DNA from: Lineus longissimus
Lineage: Eukaryota; Nemertea; Pilidiophora; Heteronemertea; Lineidae
Assembly (NCBI RefSeq): GCF_910592395.1
Contig: NC_088316.1
Span: 5,332,001 to 5,396,000 of the forward strand
Length of the DNA stretch: 64,000 nucleotides
Direction of reading: 5' to 3'
In this document: piece by piece, positions 28,507-41,745 of the stretch
How the letters are laid out: each line of letters opens with the position of its first letter
Position numbering within the stretch: position 1 is the stretch's first letter
Position numbers and translations under genes: made by a program
Notes under the pieces: model-generated
Database searches by the model: none
Told to the model about the DNA's origin: nothing
The model's input: the letters and a program-made list of their open reading frames with translations, nothing else

Positions 28507-31500
28507 TGGACGCTGATATTACGCCATCTAATTTCGGGAAACGCAATAATTTGTTTCTCTGAAAATGCGCGCGACGGACATATTTCATATCGCCAAATGT
28601 GATAAAGTAAGTTATCTTGATCCTTGCGCGCGATGCAGAGATGACAACGCGTAACAACATCCTTTGATGTCCCCGGTCACTCGATCCTGGATTATTTAAA
28701 ACGTTTACACGTCATGTATGTGTGTGCCACGCCTCACTGGGGTCGGCATGGGGTCGGCAGATCCACAATCAACAGAGTTGTTTGATACCCATCGCAATCA
28801 ATTTAAAAATAATGCCAATCGATTGATGTCTTGTCGTTGTGCCTAACTAAGGTTAATCCCGGAACTAAGGCAAGCATCATTATTCATCTTCATCTAAATA
28901 TCCGGGGCTTTTGGCCTATTTTCTGCGAACAACATCCGCGGAAATTGTCTCATGACTTATACTGAAAGCTCTCCGTTTCCGACCCAAGTTTTCGCGGAAA
29001 TTGACCGGTTGCACGTGGTGGTTAATGGAGAGACACCAGAGAATGGCACTGCATGGCTGATACACTGGCCATCCTACCTCACGTTGCAATTTCTTGCCGT
29101 GTGCATGTTTTAATGCCGAAAACATTGCGCGTACTTTGTCGTTTCTGCAGATGGTTGGATATTGTAGATGTTTTTTGTTTCGAATAATTTATCTAGCTGC
29201 TCAATCAACATTATTCAATGTCCTATTCGGTGTCTAATTAATAGCATGCTATTATTACCCTACAAGATGCTTTACCATTGTCATTAGCCTTTCAAAGGAG
29301 CCATTCATCAGCTTAATGTAAGGACACACTCCTGACTGATATCCATTTTCTTTGCGAAGAAAAAAGCATTCGATATATTGATGATCACATTATTGCTACC
29401 CAACTTTGAATAGAGATAGAGTCCGCGCCAGTAAACAAACCCTTTTTTTCCGCAGCGACCTCAATGACCATTGCATTACTAGTCCAGGGGGTAAGACCAC
29501 ATTCTTTATGTTTTGGGCCGGGATGCGCAATCTTGGCTAGGTGTTTCTGAAGTGGAATTGTCTGCTGAATCCAAAAAGGGCAGTCTCACAAGCATCAGCC
29601 TGTGCGTCACCCGCAAAGTGGCGATAGCATTATTTTTATTTCGATTCATCATGACGAAGTCATCGCAAACTGACGTCAAATGACGGTTGTTCAAAACCAC
29701 AAAAGTCACGTTATACCTGTAAACGGTGACGTTAAGTAATGTTTATCTCTTTCAGGAAATCCAATCACAATTTCCACGGCGCTGTTAAAGCTAAAGGTAT
29801 TTTGAACAACTCAGCCCTGATGATAGTCACAGCGACCTGCGGCAGACCTCTGATGAGACCGGTGTTTTTACTGCAAATGAACGATCTGTCACTTGCAGGA
29901 AGCTGCGATGATACCAAACTGGTTTTATTGACCGTAGGTCTAAGCGATGACCACTGAATTCTTGTAGCATGCACCTGCGATGAGCACCGCAAACGAGACA
30001 CTTTCAGTGTCACAGCGAGAGACCATTTCTCTCTTTGATGCGCAGGTAAGATTGCATTCGCAATGAGTCTCTTCCACTTTTTTTTTAACACCAAGACTGT
30101 CGTCTTGATCACCACGACCTATCGGATACCGATAACTAATCAGCTGACGGCGATTATACGTACGCGCTCGAGCTCAAAAAATAGTATTGTTCACATCTTT
30201 ACGGTGTTCTATAACAAGGCCAGGTATGTCAATGGGCATTGTTTCAAAACAGAAGATCTAGAAACCACATCCCGAAGCCTCCGCATGGACCGTAAAGACA
30301 ATGCTAAAGAAAGCTTTATGCAAGCTTTATGCAAGCAATCCTTTCAGCTGACATATTGCAGATGTCTGGCAACTGATCACAGCTGACAGTGTTGGATACA
30401 CAATTTTTCCTTCCGTGTTAACTTCAAAACACTTCTTTGTCTCCATAAAATATAAGTGATTTTGATTCACTAATTGCAACCTGCCATGCCTTGAAACAGC
30501 TTTTAGCTCGATTGTTTTAGGATCTATTTTAACTATCCTCACGTGTTTGGAGGAAGACGCGTATTTACACAATATTGAGAAAGGTGTGAAGGCGTCAAAG
30601 TGCCTCATCAGGTCTGTCCAAATATCAGTGACTGTCGAACCTCAATGATTTTTCAGATGTCTGCAAAGCGGTTTCGAAAATCCCTAATGACGTTTTTGGT
30701 AGTCATGGTCCTCCCGCATTTAAAAACCAGAAATCAATTGAATGTATGCATCACATAATTGCTAGCTGGTCAATCCCACGAAAGGTTTTGTTTTCATTCG
30801 CCTGTCTCTAAACTTAAACCGTGGATTAGGAACATAACCAGTCTGGTAAGACCAAAGACAAATAGGCCAGATTTCCTTTGAGGGGTTGCCAAAGAAACCA
30901 TTGTAGAAAACAGGATACGTATAATCAAATTAGTATAGATTACATCGTTGGTGGTATTCATGCATGAACATCGATTTTTACAGATTCCATATGGATATCA
31001 TTGCTTTCCAAATATACTACCAAAAGTAATTTTCGTCGTCAGGGGCATGGCGAAATCGTGCAAATTCGCCGTTTGGTGAAAATCAACAGTTTCAGAATGG
31101 AAGCAACGGCGAGGTTTGTCACAGAATTGACTTAGTTTAGCCAGGAAGCTGAAGTCAACAAATTTTGTATCTAAAATACTTGGTATGTTGATCGCCATCC
31201 GTTAGAAATTTCATCCGTGATTGAATGCGGATATGATGCTTTCTGTTGACATACCGTAACAGATGATAGAATATATAGAATAAACTGTCACGCAGTAGTT
31301 TCTGGATTAGATAGGTTTGGCGCTGAACGCGTGTTAATGTGAGGAGTATGTTTTAAATCTTAAAACAATGGTACATTATGTATGAAGCACTGACTCCAAA
31401 TTTTTTCCTGGTCTAGTATTTCGATTTTAACGACACTCTAGGATTTCAGTTCGAGAAGTCTTAATTTAAAGTTGAACATGTTGAACTTGACATTCGACTG

Positions 31501-31784
31501 ACTAAAGTTCTCTAGTTTGGTAGAAGATACCGTTCTCCGGTTACTCCCAAACTCCAATGAAATTGAGTTCCAGCCTGGACTCGGTACGGATTCAGAGAGC
31601 GTTCCCTACACATGCTTCCCGAAATTGGTGGCTTCATTGGAACTAACTTTTTCCCCCTTGTACGTCATTAAAGGCATTCAAGTGTGTTGGTCAACCATGA
31701 CTATCTCCTTAATCCCCCCCACCATAAGGCCTTATGATATAACTATTTCGGACACTCAGCGCCCCATTTCTGGAAAGGTGTATA
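28507..31784. other. No supported gene
   Basis: ORFs here are short and lack domain character or consistent splice sites. Unremarkable sequence with scattered AT-rich tracts. A TGACGTCA palindrome recurs near 29671. Confidence 0.5.
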
Positions 31785-32037
31785 CACTGTTACAAATAAT
31801 AAAGTGTTTTCACAGCTCTTGAAAAACCTTGAATGGTTTTTCGGCCAACACGAAATGTACCCGTAGAGGTTTTTCAGCGAAATAAAAAGCCCTTAGACGT
31901 TTTTTACAATCACAAAAATCTTCTTGAGCTTTTCACTTCACCCCAAAAAACTCAATGGGGTGTTTAATTGTGTTGGCCGAAAACCTTTTTTTACTGGTTT
32001 TTTAGAAGCTTTCAAAAAACCTTTATTTTTGAGAGTG
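31785..32037. mobile_element. TA-flanked MITE with CACTnTnAnAAATAA ends
   Basis: The left end is TA|CACTGTTACAAATAATAAAG. The right end reverse-complemented is TA|CACTCTCAAAAATAAAGG. The arms stay similar inward to a shared TTTTCGGCCAACAC. About 253 bp, no ORF, TA on both sides: a mariner-like MITE. Confidence 0.75.
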
Positions 32038-34141
32038 TACATTCAAGCACTCATCGGATTTCAACGCTTAGACTGGAATATCTCTCAATGACACCTTCAA
32101 ACAAGACCAGATTGTTGCTATAGCAATTCTACGACTGTTCACCTAACGATACGTTTTCCGCAACCTATAAAGAATTTGGAAGGAAAATCGTAATGACGCA
32201 TTTCTATTACGGTAACCTAGCTTTGGGACACGTCGAAACAGAGGAATGATCAGAGGAAACGTAGGATTCAGTGGACTGCGGGTTGGTCTGCAGTCGATAT
32301 CCATGATAAGAATGAAATACCTGAGCCGGGCAGTTCTTATGATCGATTGTTAATGACCTGACGTAAGTGCTGCGAAACCCGGCGGGGATTTAGCCCGGTC
32401 CTCTGACTCCTGTTTACTTTATTTCCTCCGTTTCGTTTTGCCACTGCGTGTGCGAGTATTACCCTTGACATCACGACATAATGTGGGTTAGGTCATCTCA
32501 ATAGCATTTGCTTATTAGTCTAATATCACAATGTTATCACGGCGTAACGGTGTGGTATCAACATAATATACCGTGAGAAGAGAGAAATGTGGTCAATATG
32601 CAGTACAGATTTATTGTTTTTATCGCCAGTGTGGACACGTTGATACAAATCTTACGACAAAAATTGGCCGAGACGTCTAGCTGTTACAGTTATTTACAAA
32701 TGACTTTACTGTTGTTACGCTTGATACCTGTCATACCTGCCACTGCGCATGACACATGCGCATGTCGAGCATTTCGAAACTACGCCGACCAATACACGGA
32801 GTTAATTTACAAGTGAACGAAAGGGTTTCATCGCATTAAAAGATATAAAGGTTAACTGTTGAGGTCGTTTATATATAACTGAAATCGTTTTGGGTAACGG
32901 ACAGAACGTAGGCGTATTGTTGACATTGCCACCTACTGCTTCGAGGAAATCACAACCTGTTATTTCTAACTTGGACCAGTTTTATTTTTTCCGGAGCTAA
33001 TTAGTGTAGTTCTGGGTTGTCAAGGAGTGGACAGATGCGAAGTCATTTACGTTGTGTTTACGACCGAGATCAAATCACTCCATACTCTGTGTTGAGGCAG
33101 GGTTTTACTAGACTGGAGGCATGACGAACATTACCAACATAGTATCGTTTGACGAGATGGAGCACAACAAGATATCTCAATATCGAAAAATGTCTTAAAG
33201 ATTTGACGATTAGTGCATCTTTAAAGGACATTGGAACAGTCACATCATTTAATACTTCATTGCAAGGTGAGTGTTTGGACAAAACGCTGGATTACAAACC
33301 TGTGACTTCTTTCTCTGTTCATCTGCCTCAATCATATTTTCTTATTTTTTCGTTTTTCGTCTTCTTCGTCGCTCCCGATCCTTATTCCATTGGCATAATG
33401 GTATTAATTTTACCTCTATTTTTGAGAGGATTTTGTGATAAATATTTGAATATCCATCAAGTTCATTGATCGTTCGCCATCTTTTTACAGAGATCCAGTA
33501 AAAAATTTATACCGAACGCAACAATGTGTACATTGCCGTGTATATATGATGTACACGACCCGTACGCATTGTTGCGATTTCTATCATGCAAAGACAGCGG
33601 AATGTGACTCATTGTATTTCCCCACGACAATTTTTGAATAAACAAGACGAGCCACATACAAATTGATCAACATGTAATTTGGTCCAAAGTCGGTGAAATT
33701 GTGACGAAGGAATTTTGATGTACATGTACTTGTATTCTACAATGGTCTATAAGTAGCCTATACAGAAGCTTGCTGTGGTGCCAGTTTTTTCGGATAAAAA
33801 TTCCGAAATTCGTGAGATGTGGATATTTTACGGTCCATTGCCAGATAGTCATTCAGTGGAGAAAAAAACAATGTATGCATGCAATACGAATAAGGAAGTC
33901 ATAAAGATCGACTGCTGCGTAGTTGCGTCTTATACGTCGTTACGTGAGATGTCAGTATCTTAGCAATCTATGAGCCCAGTATTAACTGATCTCCAGGCTC
34001 TGCGCAGCTGGTGAGCTTCGGCTACCTAGGCTTTTTGAAGTCCCCAGGTACGCTACGACTGGAGCAGTACCAGAGTGCTCGAATGTACACTGTGTATTAC
34101 TGACAAGACCACTGATTTAATCATGAAGACATGATTTAAGG
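32038..34141. other. No supported gene
   Basis: Short ORFs only, with no recognisable domain. No strong repeat noted. Confidence 0.5.
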
Positions 34142-34307
34142 AATTGAACCCGAGGTGGAGGACCTTTGTTGAGTTACCAAGACACTCGAGGGTGGAGCTA
34201 AAATACAGTCCAAACCCGAGCCGATAGGCGAGGGTTTGGACGAAATTTTAGCTCCACCCGAGAGTGTCTTGGTAACTCAACCAAGGTCCGAAGCCGAGGG
34301 TTCAATT
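34142..34307. mobile_element. Near-perfect long palindrome (foldback element)
   Basis: TTGAGTTACCAAGACACTC at the left pairs with GAGTGTCTTGGTAACTCAA at the right. Next come GGTGGAGCTAAAAT with ATTTTAGCTCCACC and GTCCAAACCC with GGGTTTGGAC, around a 14-bp loop. The outer ends AATTGAACCC and GGGTTCAATT also pair. The stem covers nearly all of the 166 bp. Confidence 0.85.
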
Positions 34308-35084
34308 TCTATTCTAAAATACCTCAAACTTAAAAAGATAGGCCACGAAAATAACTTGAATATGTGCGAATTTGGCAAATTCCATCCATCGCCTGCCCGG
34401 AGCGCCGGTAGCGCCGTTGTTTACATTATGTTACGGCAGCGCGCATAGGAAGTCCGCATCGGCTCGCTCAAGTGATGCTAAAATCCGCGCAAATGGGCTA
34501 TTTGGAGCGTTTTTCTCAGCAAATATGTGTAGTGCTCATTAAAAAACTTAGGGTGGTTGATGCTTCCTTGGCTGATTTGTGTTTGAAGCAGTATTTTGAG
34601 AGCCTCAAACTTCTGAAGTGAGCTGTGTGCATGGTTTCCACATTTTAGTGCAACCCGAGGGAACTTTGGTAGAGCATCTTGGTTGCGTGTCCAAAACACT
34701 CCACTCTCAGAACGAGGCTTATGCATTTTCCATTCAAAAGTTGACTTTACGGTACCAAGGTATTTTAGAATACGATTTTCAGCATCCTGAAAATAGCGGT
34801 GAAAAGTCCATGCCTACCGTATGTTCCCACTGGAAAGGGCTTAAACCGTTTGAGAAAGAAATTAAGTGTTGAAAAAACAAACAAACTGGGAAATTTGTGC
34901 AGTGACGGCGTCTTGAAACGTCGAAAAGTGGCCGGCGTGACGTAGCTGAAGTACACCACCTCGGTTTTATACTTTTTTATAGTTTTCGTCGGAATGATCG
35001 CCCCAACAGATTTCCTGAATCTAGCGTATGTAAAACGCAGCAGGGGCCTCCAAAGTGTAATCATGGCAGTCATCTGGTGTTGGC
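34308..35084. other. No supported gene; overlapping ORFs on both strands
   Basis: An 84-codon plus ORF (34618-34872) and a 102-codon minus ORF (34765-35073) overlap. Neither has a recognisable motif. Either could be a TE remnant. Confidence 0.35.
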
Positions 35085-35895
35085 AATGAGAATATCGTCG
35101 ATGATTCCACGAAGAGACTAATCAGGAAATTTTTCATCTTCAGAAAACTCCAGTTTAGTTTGAGTGAGTCTGTACATTACATATGAACGAGTATAATAGC
35201 AGATGTTTGCAATGAGAATATATCGTCGATGATTTCACGAAGTGACTAATCAGGAAATTTTTCATTTTGAGAAAACGCCGCTCAAAGATTCCGTCTAGTT
35301 TAAATGACTCTGTGCATTACATATAATGTATGAACGAGTATAATGGCAGAAAATGCATGAATAGAGAGTAAGAGTAATAGAATTGACATTGGCTTTATAT
35401 ATCGACTAATCAGGAAATATTTCATTTTGAGAAAACGCCACTCAAAGATTCCGTATAGTTTGAATGACTCTGTGCATTACATATGGCAATGTATGAACGA
35501 GTATAATGGCAGGAAATGCATGAATAGAGAGTAAGAGTAATAGAATTGACATTGGCTTTATATATCGACTAATCAGCAAATTTTTCATTCTGAGAAAACG
35601 CCACTAAAAGATTCCGTCTAGTTTGAATGAGTCTGTGCATTACATATGGCAATTTATGAACGAGTATAATGGCAGGAATTGCATGAATAGAGAGTAAAGC
35701 GTTATAGAATTGACATTGGCTTTATATATCGACTAATCAGGAAATATTTCATTTTGAGAAAACGCCACTCAAAGATTCCGTCTAGTTTGAATGACTCTGT
35801 GCATTACATATGGCAATGTATGAACGAGTATAATGGCAGGAATTGCATGAATAGAGGGTAAAGCGTTATAGAATTGACATTGGCTTTATATATCA
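35085..35895. repeat. 163-bp tandem repeat, about five copies
   Basis: GACTAATCAG followed by AAATnTTTCAT recurs at about 35117, 35244, 35404, 35567 and 35731. The last three steps are about 163 bp; the first copies are shorter and more diverged. Shared marks include GAGAAAACGCCACT, TCTGTGCATTACATAT and GAACGAGTATAATGGCAG. Confidence 0.88.
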
Positions 35896-36936
35896 CCATG
35901 ATAATTGGTTTGTAAGTGGACATCCTGGCTAGTACAACTCTGATGGTGTTGTTATCTCGGGAAATCATCGACGATAATTATCTCGGTCTGTTTGAAGAGC
36001 CAGTTTAAAGTCATTAGCTTTGCTTTGAACAGAGAATTTGTGAACATACTTTTGACATTTTGTGTATCAATCTTTCCACATACAACCGTAGTGTAATTAC
36101 CCAACCTCATGTTCATGCTTGTACCCCCTTTGATTGTAGCCGTGGCATATTTTGCAAATCTTGATAAGATCTTTACGAATCACGACTTTTTTCCATTATC
36201 AGCCTGGAGTAGCAGGACATGCAGAACATGATCCGGGAGTGGATCGTTTAATTCATGACTTCATGAAAATACGTATTTCATGTGTGACGATTAAATTTGC
36301 TGGTTACACATTAGACTATCATTAATTGATTATCTAAAAATGAAAAAGAATACCGTTCTCAAGCTATATGTCAATGATGGCACACATTCTATATTCAAGA
36401 TTAAAACTTTGACAAGTGGTCACTCAGTATTTAACATTGTAGTCATGACCGCGTCGTTGAGAACGCCGACTGAACTAGATCATGACTGCGCTCTGGCAAA
36501 TAACTTCCCCCTGACTTATTATTTGTCTAAGGAATCTTATCCGTGCTGGAAAAACGGAGAAAATGTTGTCGTACTAATCACCTTATGCACAATGACCATC
36601 ATAATTCGTGATTAATGATATCTTCAACCATCAGCAGCCCAATTAATCCCATCAATCATCACCTGACCAATCTGATTGGTCAGATGACCAACCTGTATAG
36701 TCAGTTGGCCAAGACTATTGGCCAAGTGACCTACATGAACATGCATGTTAAGTCAAGTAGATTAAGCCAATTGGTCACAAAAAAGGACTAATTTGTCAGT
36801 ATGTTAAAAGGTGACCTGGATACAGGAAGAAAAGTGCTCAACATGGACTTGCATGCCGTTCACATTTCAGGTCGGAACCGAGACATAGATCAATGTATCG
36901 TTTCCCGTCGCCCGTTGTAGGAAAATTTGAATAGTT
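35896..36936. other. No supported gene
   Basis: A 91-codon plus ORF (36340-36615) has no recognisable features. A run of short TTGGTCA/TGACCAA words lies at about 36668-36780. Confidence 0.45.
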
Positions 36937-37059
36937 CATATTGTGTTCTCCTATTCAACACCTCAGACTACTTTTGGTGTCACGCCCGTTCCCCCCATAT
37001 TGTGTTCTCCTGTTCAACACCTCCGGCAAACTACTTTTGGTGTCACGCCCGTTCCCCCT
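36937..37059. repeat. Two-copy tandem duplication of about 60 bp
   Basis: CATATTGTGTTCTCCT then TTCAACACCTC, ACTACTTTTGGTGTCACGCC and CGTTCCCCC occur twice in succession. Confidence 0.85.
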
Positions 37060-37616
37060 TCTGACCTCTTGGATTCATACCCGAATAATACAGATTATCT
37101 GTGACATTTCTATCCTGGTAAAATCATGGCGAATAATTCATCTAATGCGGCAATTAGCCTGAAAGCAAACAAGAAATCAGGCAGTGATTTGCTTGCGGAC
37201 TAATATGTGCGGAAGGATACCATCAAGCGTTTACTCGGTTAATTGGTCAGGAAACAGACGTATCAGCGATGATTTACAGCCGAGACTTCGACTGCGCCTT
37301 ACTTCTTACCTGTAAGGAATTGTGGTACATTTTGAACTAATGCTGGCGTAGAGCATTATTTCTTCTGGAACACACTCTGTTTAATATTCAGTTAGAAAGA
37401 ATGGCATTCCAAGCCAGGTTTGACAAAGAGTAACATGTATCATTTGATTCCAATGTAACAACTTCACTGCAAACGGACCGTAACATGGCTGCATTATATA
37501 ATGCGGAAGATGGTATGATTGACCTGCCAAGTATATTGTCGTGCTAAGACGGTTTGTCATTGGCGAATTTCAAATTTTGAATTTGAGTTTTTACCCCACA
37601 GCCCAAATGGGTTAGA
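37060..37616. other. No supported gene
   Basis: Nothing recognised. Confidence 0.5.
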
Positions 37617-38290
37617 GGGGTATTGTCGTCACGTGCGTCGTCCGTCCGGGCGGGCGGGCGTCGGGTGTCTGCTACTTGGTTTCCGTCGATTTCTAGGAGA
37701 ACGGCTTTGACAATCAATTCAAATTTTGGTATGTACATTGGGGGTGACTAGAGGAAGGTTCCTTTCGGGCTTGTTCCGATTATCAATATGGCCACCAGGG
37801 CGGCGTGTTTGAAATTGGTTTCCGTCAATTTCGAGGAGAACCGTTCGTCCGATCAAATTCATTTTTGGTATGTACGTTGAGGGTGACTAGAGCGAGGTTC
37901 CTTTCGAAAACGGGCGAGGTTCCGATTATCAATATGGCCACTAGGGCGACGTGCTTGAAATCGGTTTCCGTCAATTTCAAGGAGAACCATTCGTCCGATC
38001 AAATTCATTTTTGGTATATACGTCGGGGGTGACTAGAGGAAGGTTCCTTTCGAAAACCGGCTCGTTCTAATTCTCAATATGGTCACCAGGGCAACGTGCT
38101 TGAAATCGGTTTCCGTCAATTTCGAGGAGAACGGCTTGGAGGTTGGAATCAATTTTTAGTGGGTGTAGGCCTAATGCAGTTTTGTAAGGGGAAGGTTCTT
38201 TTCGAAAATCAGCGCGATTCGAAATTCAATTCGGCCGCCACGCTCACATCCTCAAAATAGGTTTCCGCAATTTTAATTTCCATATGCAAA
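37617..38290. repeat. 145-bp tandem repeat, four to five copies
   Basis: ATATGGnCACnAGGGC recurs at about 37787, 37932 and 38078, with a diverged copy near 38227 and a partial one before 37740. Each unit carries GGTTTCCGTCAATTTC, GAGAACC and GGTGACTAGAG. ORFs in it are repeat translations. Confidence 0.85.
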
Positions 38291-40410
38291 CTAGCCACTC
38301 CACTAAGCCAACTTCACCGTTATCTCACCTTCAACCTTAATAGGCTGAGGGGTTATGCTCGCTTTGCGATGCTATTTTTTAATTTCGATTTCGAGCTTTT
38401 AATTTCAAAACTCGAGTTTTTCAATTTCGAATTTCGAATAGAGTATATTGGCTTTCGTTAAAATATCGCTTGCATTTATATAATCTGCGCTTAGCGGACA
38501 GCTTCTCATTTAACAGTTAATCGGATATCATGTCTTGACCAAAAAGTCAGGTCACTTCTTCCTCACTCAAGCATATGTGAAAGGAGTTAATGAGAAAAAA
38601 ATGTATGTCATATGATAATTGACGTTAGATGGCTGCATTATTTCGGTGTAGAGAAAGTATTGTTTTAAACTCTATCTTAACAATTGTAAAATGTTTGTAA
38701 AGTTACAAAAATATATTACATTAGATTTGGATTCGTCACTTCTAGCTGAGCGATTGATTTTCTTGTTTATCAGTTTGTTTAATGGTTCAGACATTCCTTA
38801 TGCGAGTCAGTGTGATAAAACCTGGGGGAATTGGTCAGTGGTTTCTTCTTGCATTAGGAAATTAATGGTGTTTGGCGAGGCCTGCAACCAAAACCCACCT
38901 CCCCGAAATGGCTTTAGTTTGGATTATATGCGTTCTTAGATTGGCTAAGTAGCCCTTGACATCATGACAATCATTCTGTTGCCGACTGAATGTATTCATT
39001 GAAGTCAAGATTAATAGTTGTCCTTCTGCTGGGTGATAGAAATTCCTACTCAATTTGGAAAAAGTTGAAACACAATTCACAAGTTGGACTTGATAATTTA
39101 CTTCGAAGTGCCTATAGCATGCTCCAGAATTGAAAAGACTTTGAGTATGTTGGAATAAGGTGGACTTTTGACAACGAAAATTGAATAATAGTAAATAGTT
39201 TGGGAATAATAGATTTATGTTGTTGGCTCTTCCATTTACTAGTATATACACCATTTAAACACACATTTATGTTGGATTTCCGTGTTTATACTGTGCAAAA
39301 CTGGTCATAACAATTTTTCTTTTGTTTCAATCATTCTCAATTTTGGCTGATTCAGACTAAAAGTCGTACAGAAAGAAAGGGTTTTCTGAGAGAGCGGGGG
39401 GGGGGGGAGGGGGGTGTTAAAACTCAAGGCATTTCTACATTAAGCATTTCACGTCACGTCACGTATCATGCCCATGCCCAGGGGCGTTGTTGTTACTTTT
39501 ACGTCACGTTACCCTCAAACTATCAGCCTCTGCGTGAATAAGCGGCGTGAAACGCTGTGGAGATACACCTAATCAGATTTCGTACAATACGGCTGCGTGC
39601 GTGTTATCATTCGGGCTTCTGCAATCATCTGGTATATGTTTGCTAGGAAAACATGGTAAAGTCACCACTCAAGATATGGCGGTGCACGATTTATTGATTG
39701 CATCAGGAAGAGATAAATTGTAAATAATGTGGTCATGACCGAAAGTAGCACCGTTTCCTGTCGGCGGGTAGAAAGTGCGGAATTCCGCAGAATTCCGTTC
39801 CCCAAGATAAAAATCAATATACAAATGTATCATCAAGCCTCAAATCGTAGCATTGCAACATCTGTATTACAATTAAATTGTTACTAAGGGTATTAAATCA
39901 CAACAATGCCTTAAACCTGATTAACTTTTGTGGGAACTATATTTATCGCAGGAGGTAGCTGTGATTGAACCGGGGAAATGGCTGTCATGAAACATGTGGA
40001 AAGGAAAGTGTCAGATTATTTGATGTCAAATGTGTTGTATACGCATATATAGCGATGACAACAAACGTCGCAACATTAGTATAAGAACCTCGCTGGCCGT
40101 GCATTTGCTTGCTGGCCTCGCTGATGGCTGAGACATTTTCGATTCGGTTCGGTCATGTCAATGTAGGCCTATACACCCGGAATCCACTATCATGTCGACC
40201 ACTCATTCCACTGTATTTTCGCGGCCATAGACATTCGCGATTTGTTTACTTTTTAATTTCCTGACGGTACATGTACTTATCTATAAATTAAACTATACAA
40301 TTTGTAATTTGTGATTTCTGAAAGTAGTCCCTATACATGCGGAATAACATAGACTGAATTCCGCGAAATTCCGCGTTTTCTACCTGCCAGTTTCCTGTGT
40401 ATAGGATCTT
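38291..40410. other. No supported gene
   Basis: The 130-codon minus ORF at 38862-39254 shows no known domain and no splice partners. Short CACGT-rich repeats lie at 39449-39520 and a G-rich tract near 39397. Confidence 0.45.
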
Positions 40411-41442
40411 TTAGGCTGAAGTTACATAGACCTCACGTTTCATCGACTCACGACTCATTTGTCACTTGTCATTCGTGAGCTGATGAATGGACATTGGAAA
40501 ACCTATTGACCTGTTCTCATTGAAGTGAATTTTGTAAGTTTTGCCCACATTCGTCGCCTCACGTCATTTCATGTCATTTCACGCGTGAGGCGATGAATGG
40601 ACATGTTCATTCTTTGTGAAATGAGCTGGCAAAGAAAGTGGACGTCCATGTGCATTTGTAGTGATATCGCCTTCGAAACTGTGAGTATAGCTACTTTTCG
40701 GCATTTTCATTAGTTTACACATTAAGTGTCAGTCCATGATACCACCATGCAGGATCATGCAAATGGTGGCAAGGTGGGGGGTCAACAGATCTAGTTGTAA
40801 TTTCTACCACAGACCTGTCCTAGGGTACTATGAAGGCTGGTGGATTGGTTTCGAAAATAACCCCACAGTTTTGGGGTACGGCTGTTAACCATTTCCTACT
40901 CATTTTCCTTTTAAAAAACATGCATTATCCCTCAAAATAGGCTAAGTCTTTTGTCAATTTTCGTGCATCAAACAGAATTATCACTAAACACCGCCTATTG
41001 AAATTGAAAGTACATGATCTGAGCTACCTTTTCATGCCTTTTGTTTTGCCCCAGGTACATTTTAATGACAGGTACAGTACGTCCCAAAAACAATGCAATC
41101 TCAAATTTCAGTAAAAAGGCAATTTTAACTCTCCTTTAGCTCCAACACTGCAGTTTTTTAGGTGATGCCACTTCCAGGTAAGGAAGTCAGAATGCTGTTT
41201 TTTAATTTGCAAAAGAAAAAAATCCGGCCGCCCTTACGGTTTTCCGGTGAGGGGGTCGAGTCGCGCCCTTCTCACTGGTGCCCATTTTTTGCCCATTCCC
41301 TCAGAAAACTGACGAAATACACATGCTTTCCAAATAAAATTACATTTTTAGATGTTAGTGAACCCCCCTCTCCCTTGCCCCTCCCACACACTCCCTCAAA
41401 CAACCTAGAGGCCTTTATATCCCCTGTGGAGGCTTAGCGGTC

Positions 41443-41745
41443 TTGGCGGAAACGATCACCAGCAACGACAACAACAACAACAGTTACAGTTACAATGCAT
41501 TGTGTACATGCACGTGTACATTGTGTGATAGTCAATTGAAAATGGAACCTGAAAAATCACAGTTGAAATGTGGATTTGCTGTCATATCCAAGGATATCGA
41601 GTGTGGTACTGACGCTTCATACCCCAATGACAAGAGTGTGATCCCCTTGAAACAATGTAAGAAGGACGTGCACTCCCATTTGATGCGTTGGATGTCCTCC
41701 AGGAAAGCCAGTCAAGTCAAAAGTGAATGGGAGCTCATAACATAG
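41443..41745 (+). CDS. Unassigned ORF upstream of the element-borne gene
   Basis: It starts MAETITSNDNNNNSYSY and is fairly Cys- and Lys-rich, ending SEWELIT. It overlaps the first exon of the 41727 gene in another frame. It could be an upstream exon joined by a frame change, a uORF, or noise. No domain seen. Confidence 0.25.
   Translation: MAETITSNDNNNNSYSYNALCTCTCTLCDSQLKMEPEKSQLKCGFAVISKDIECGTDASYPNDKSVIPLKQCKKDVHSHLMRWMSSRKASQVKSEWELIT

Noticed and set aside
35085-35895. CRISPR-like array
   Set aside because: The units are 163-bp direct repeats without short repeat/unique spacer alternation, and the sequence is eukaryotic.
38862-39254. 130-codon minus ORF
   Set aside because: No motif, no codon or splice support; left as unassigned.
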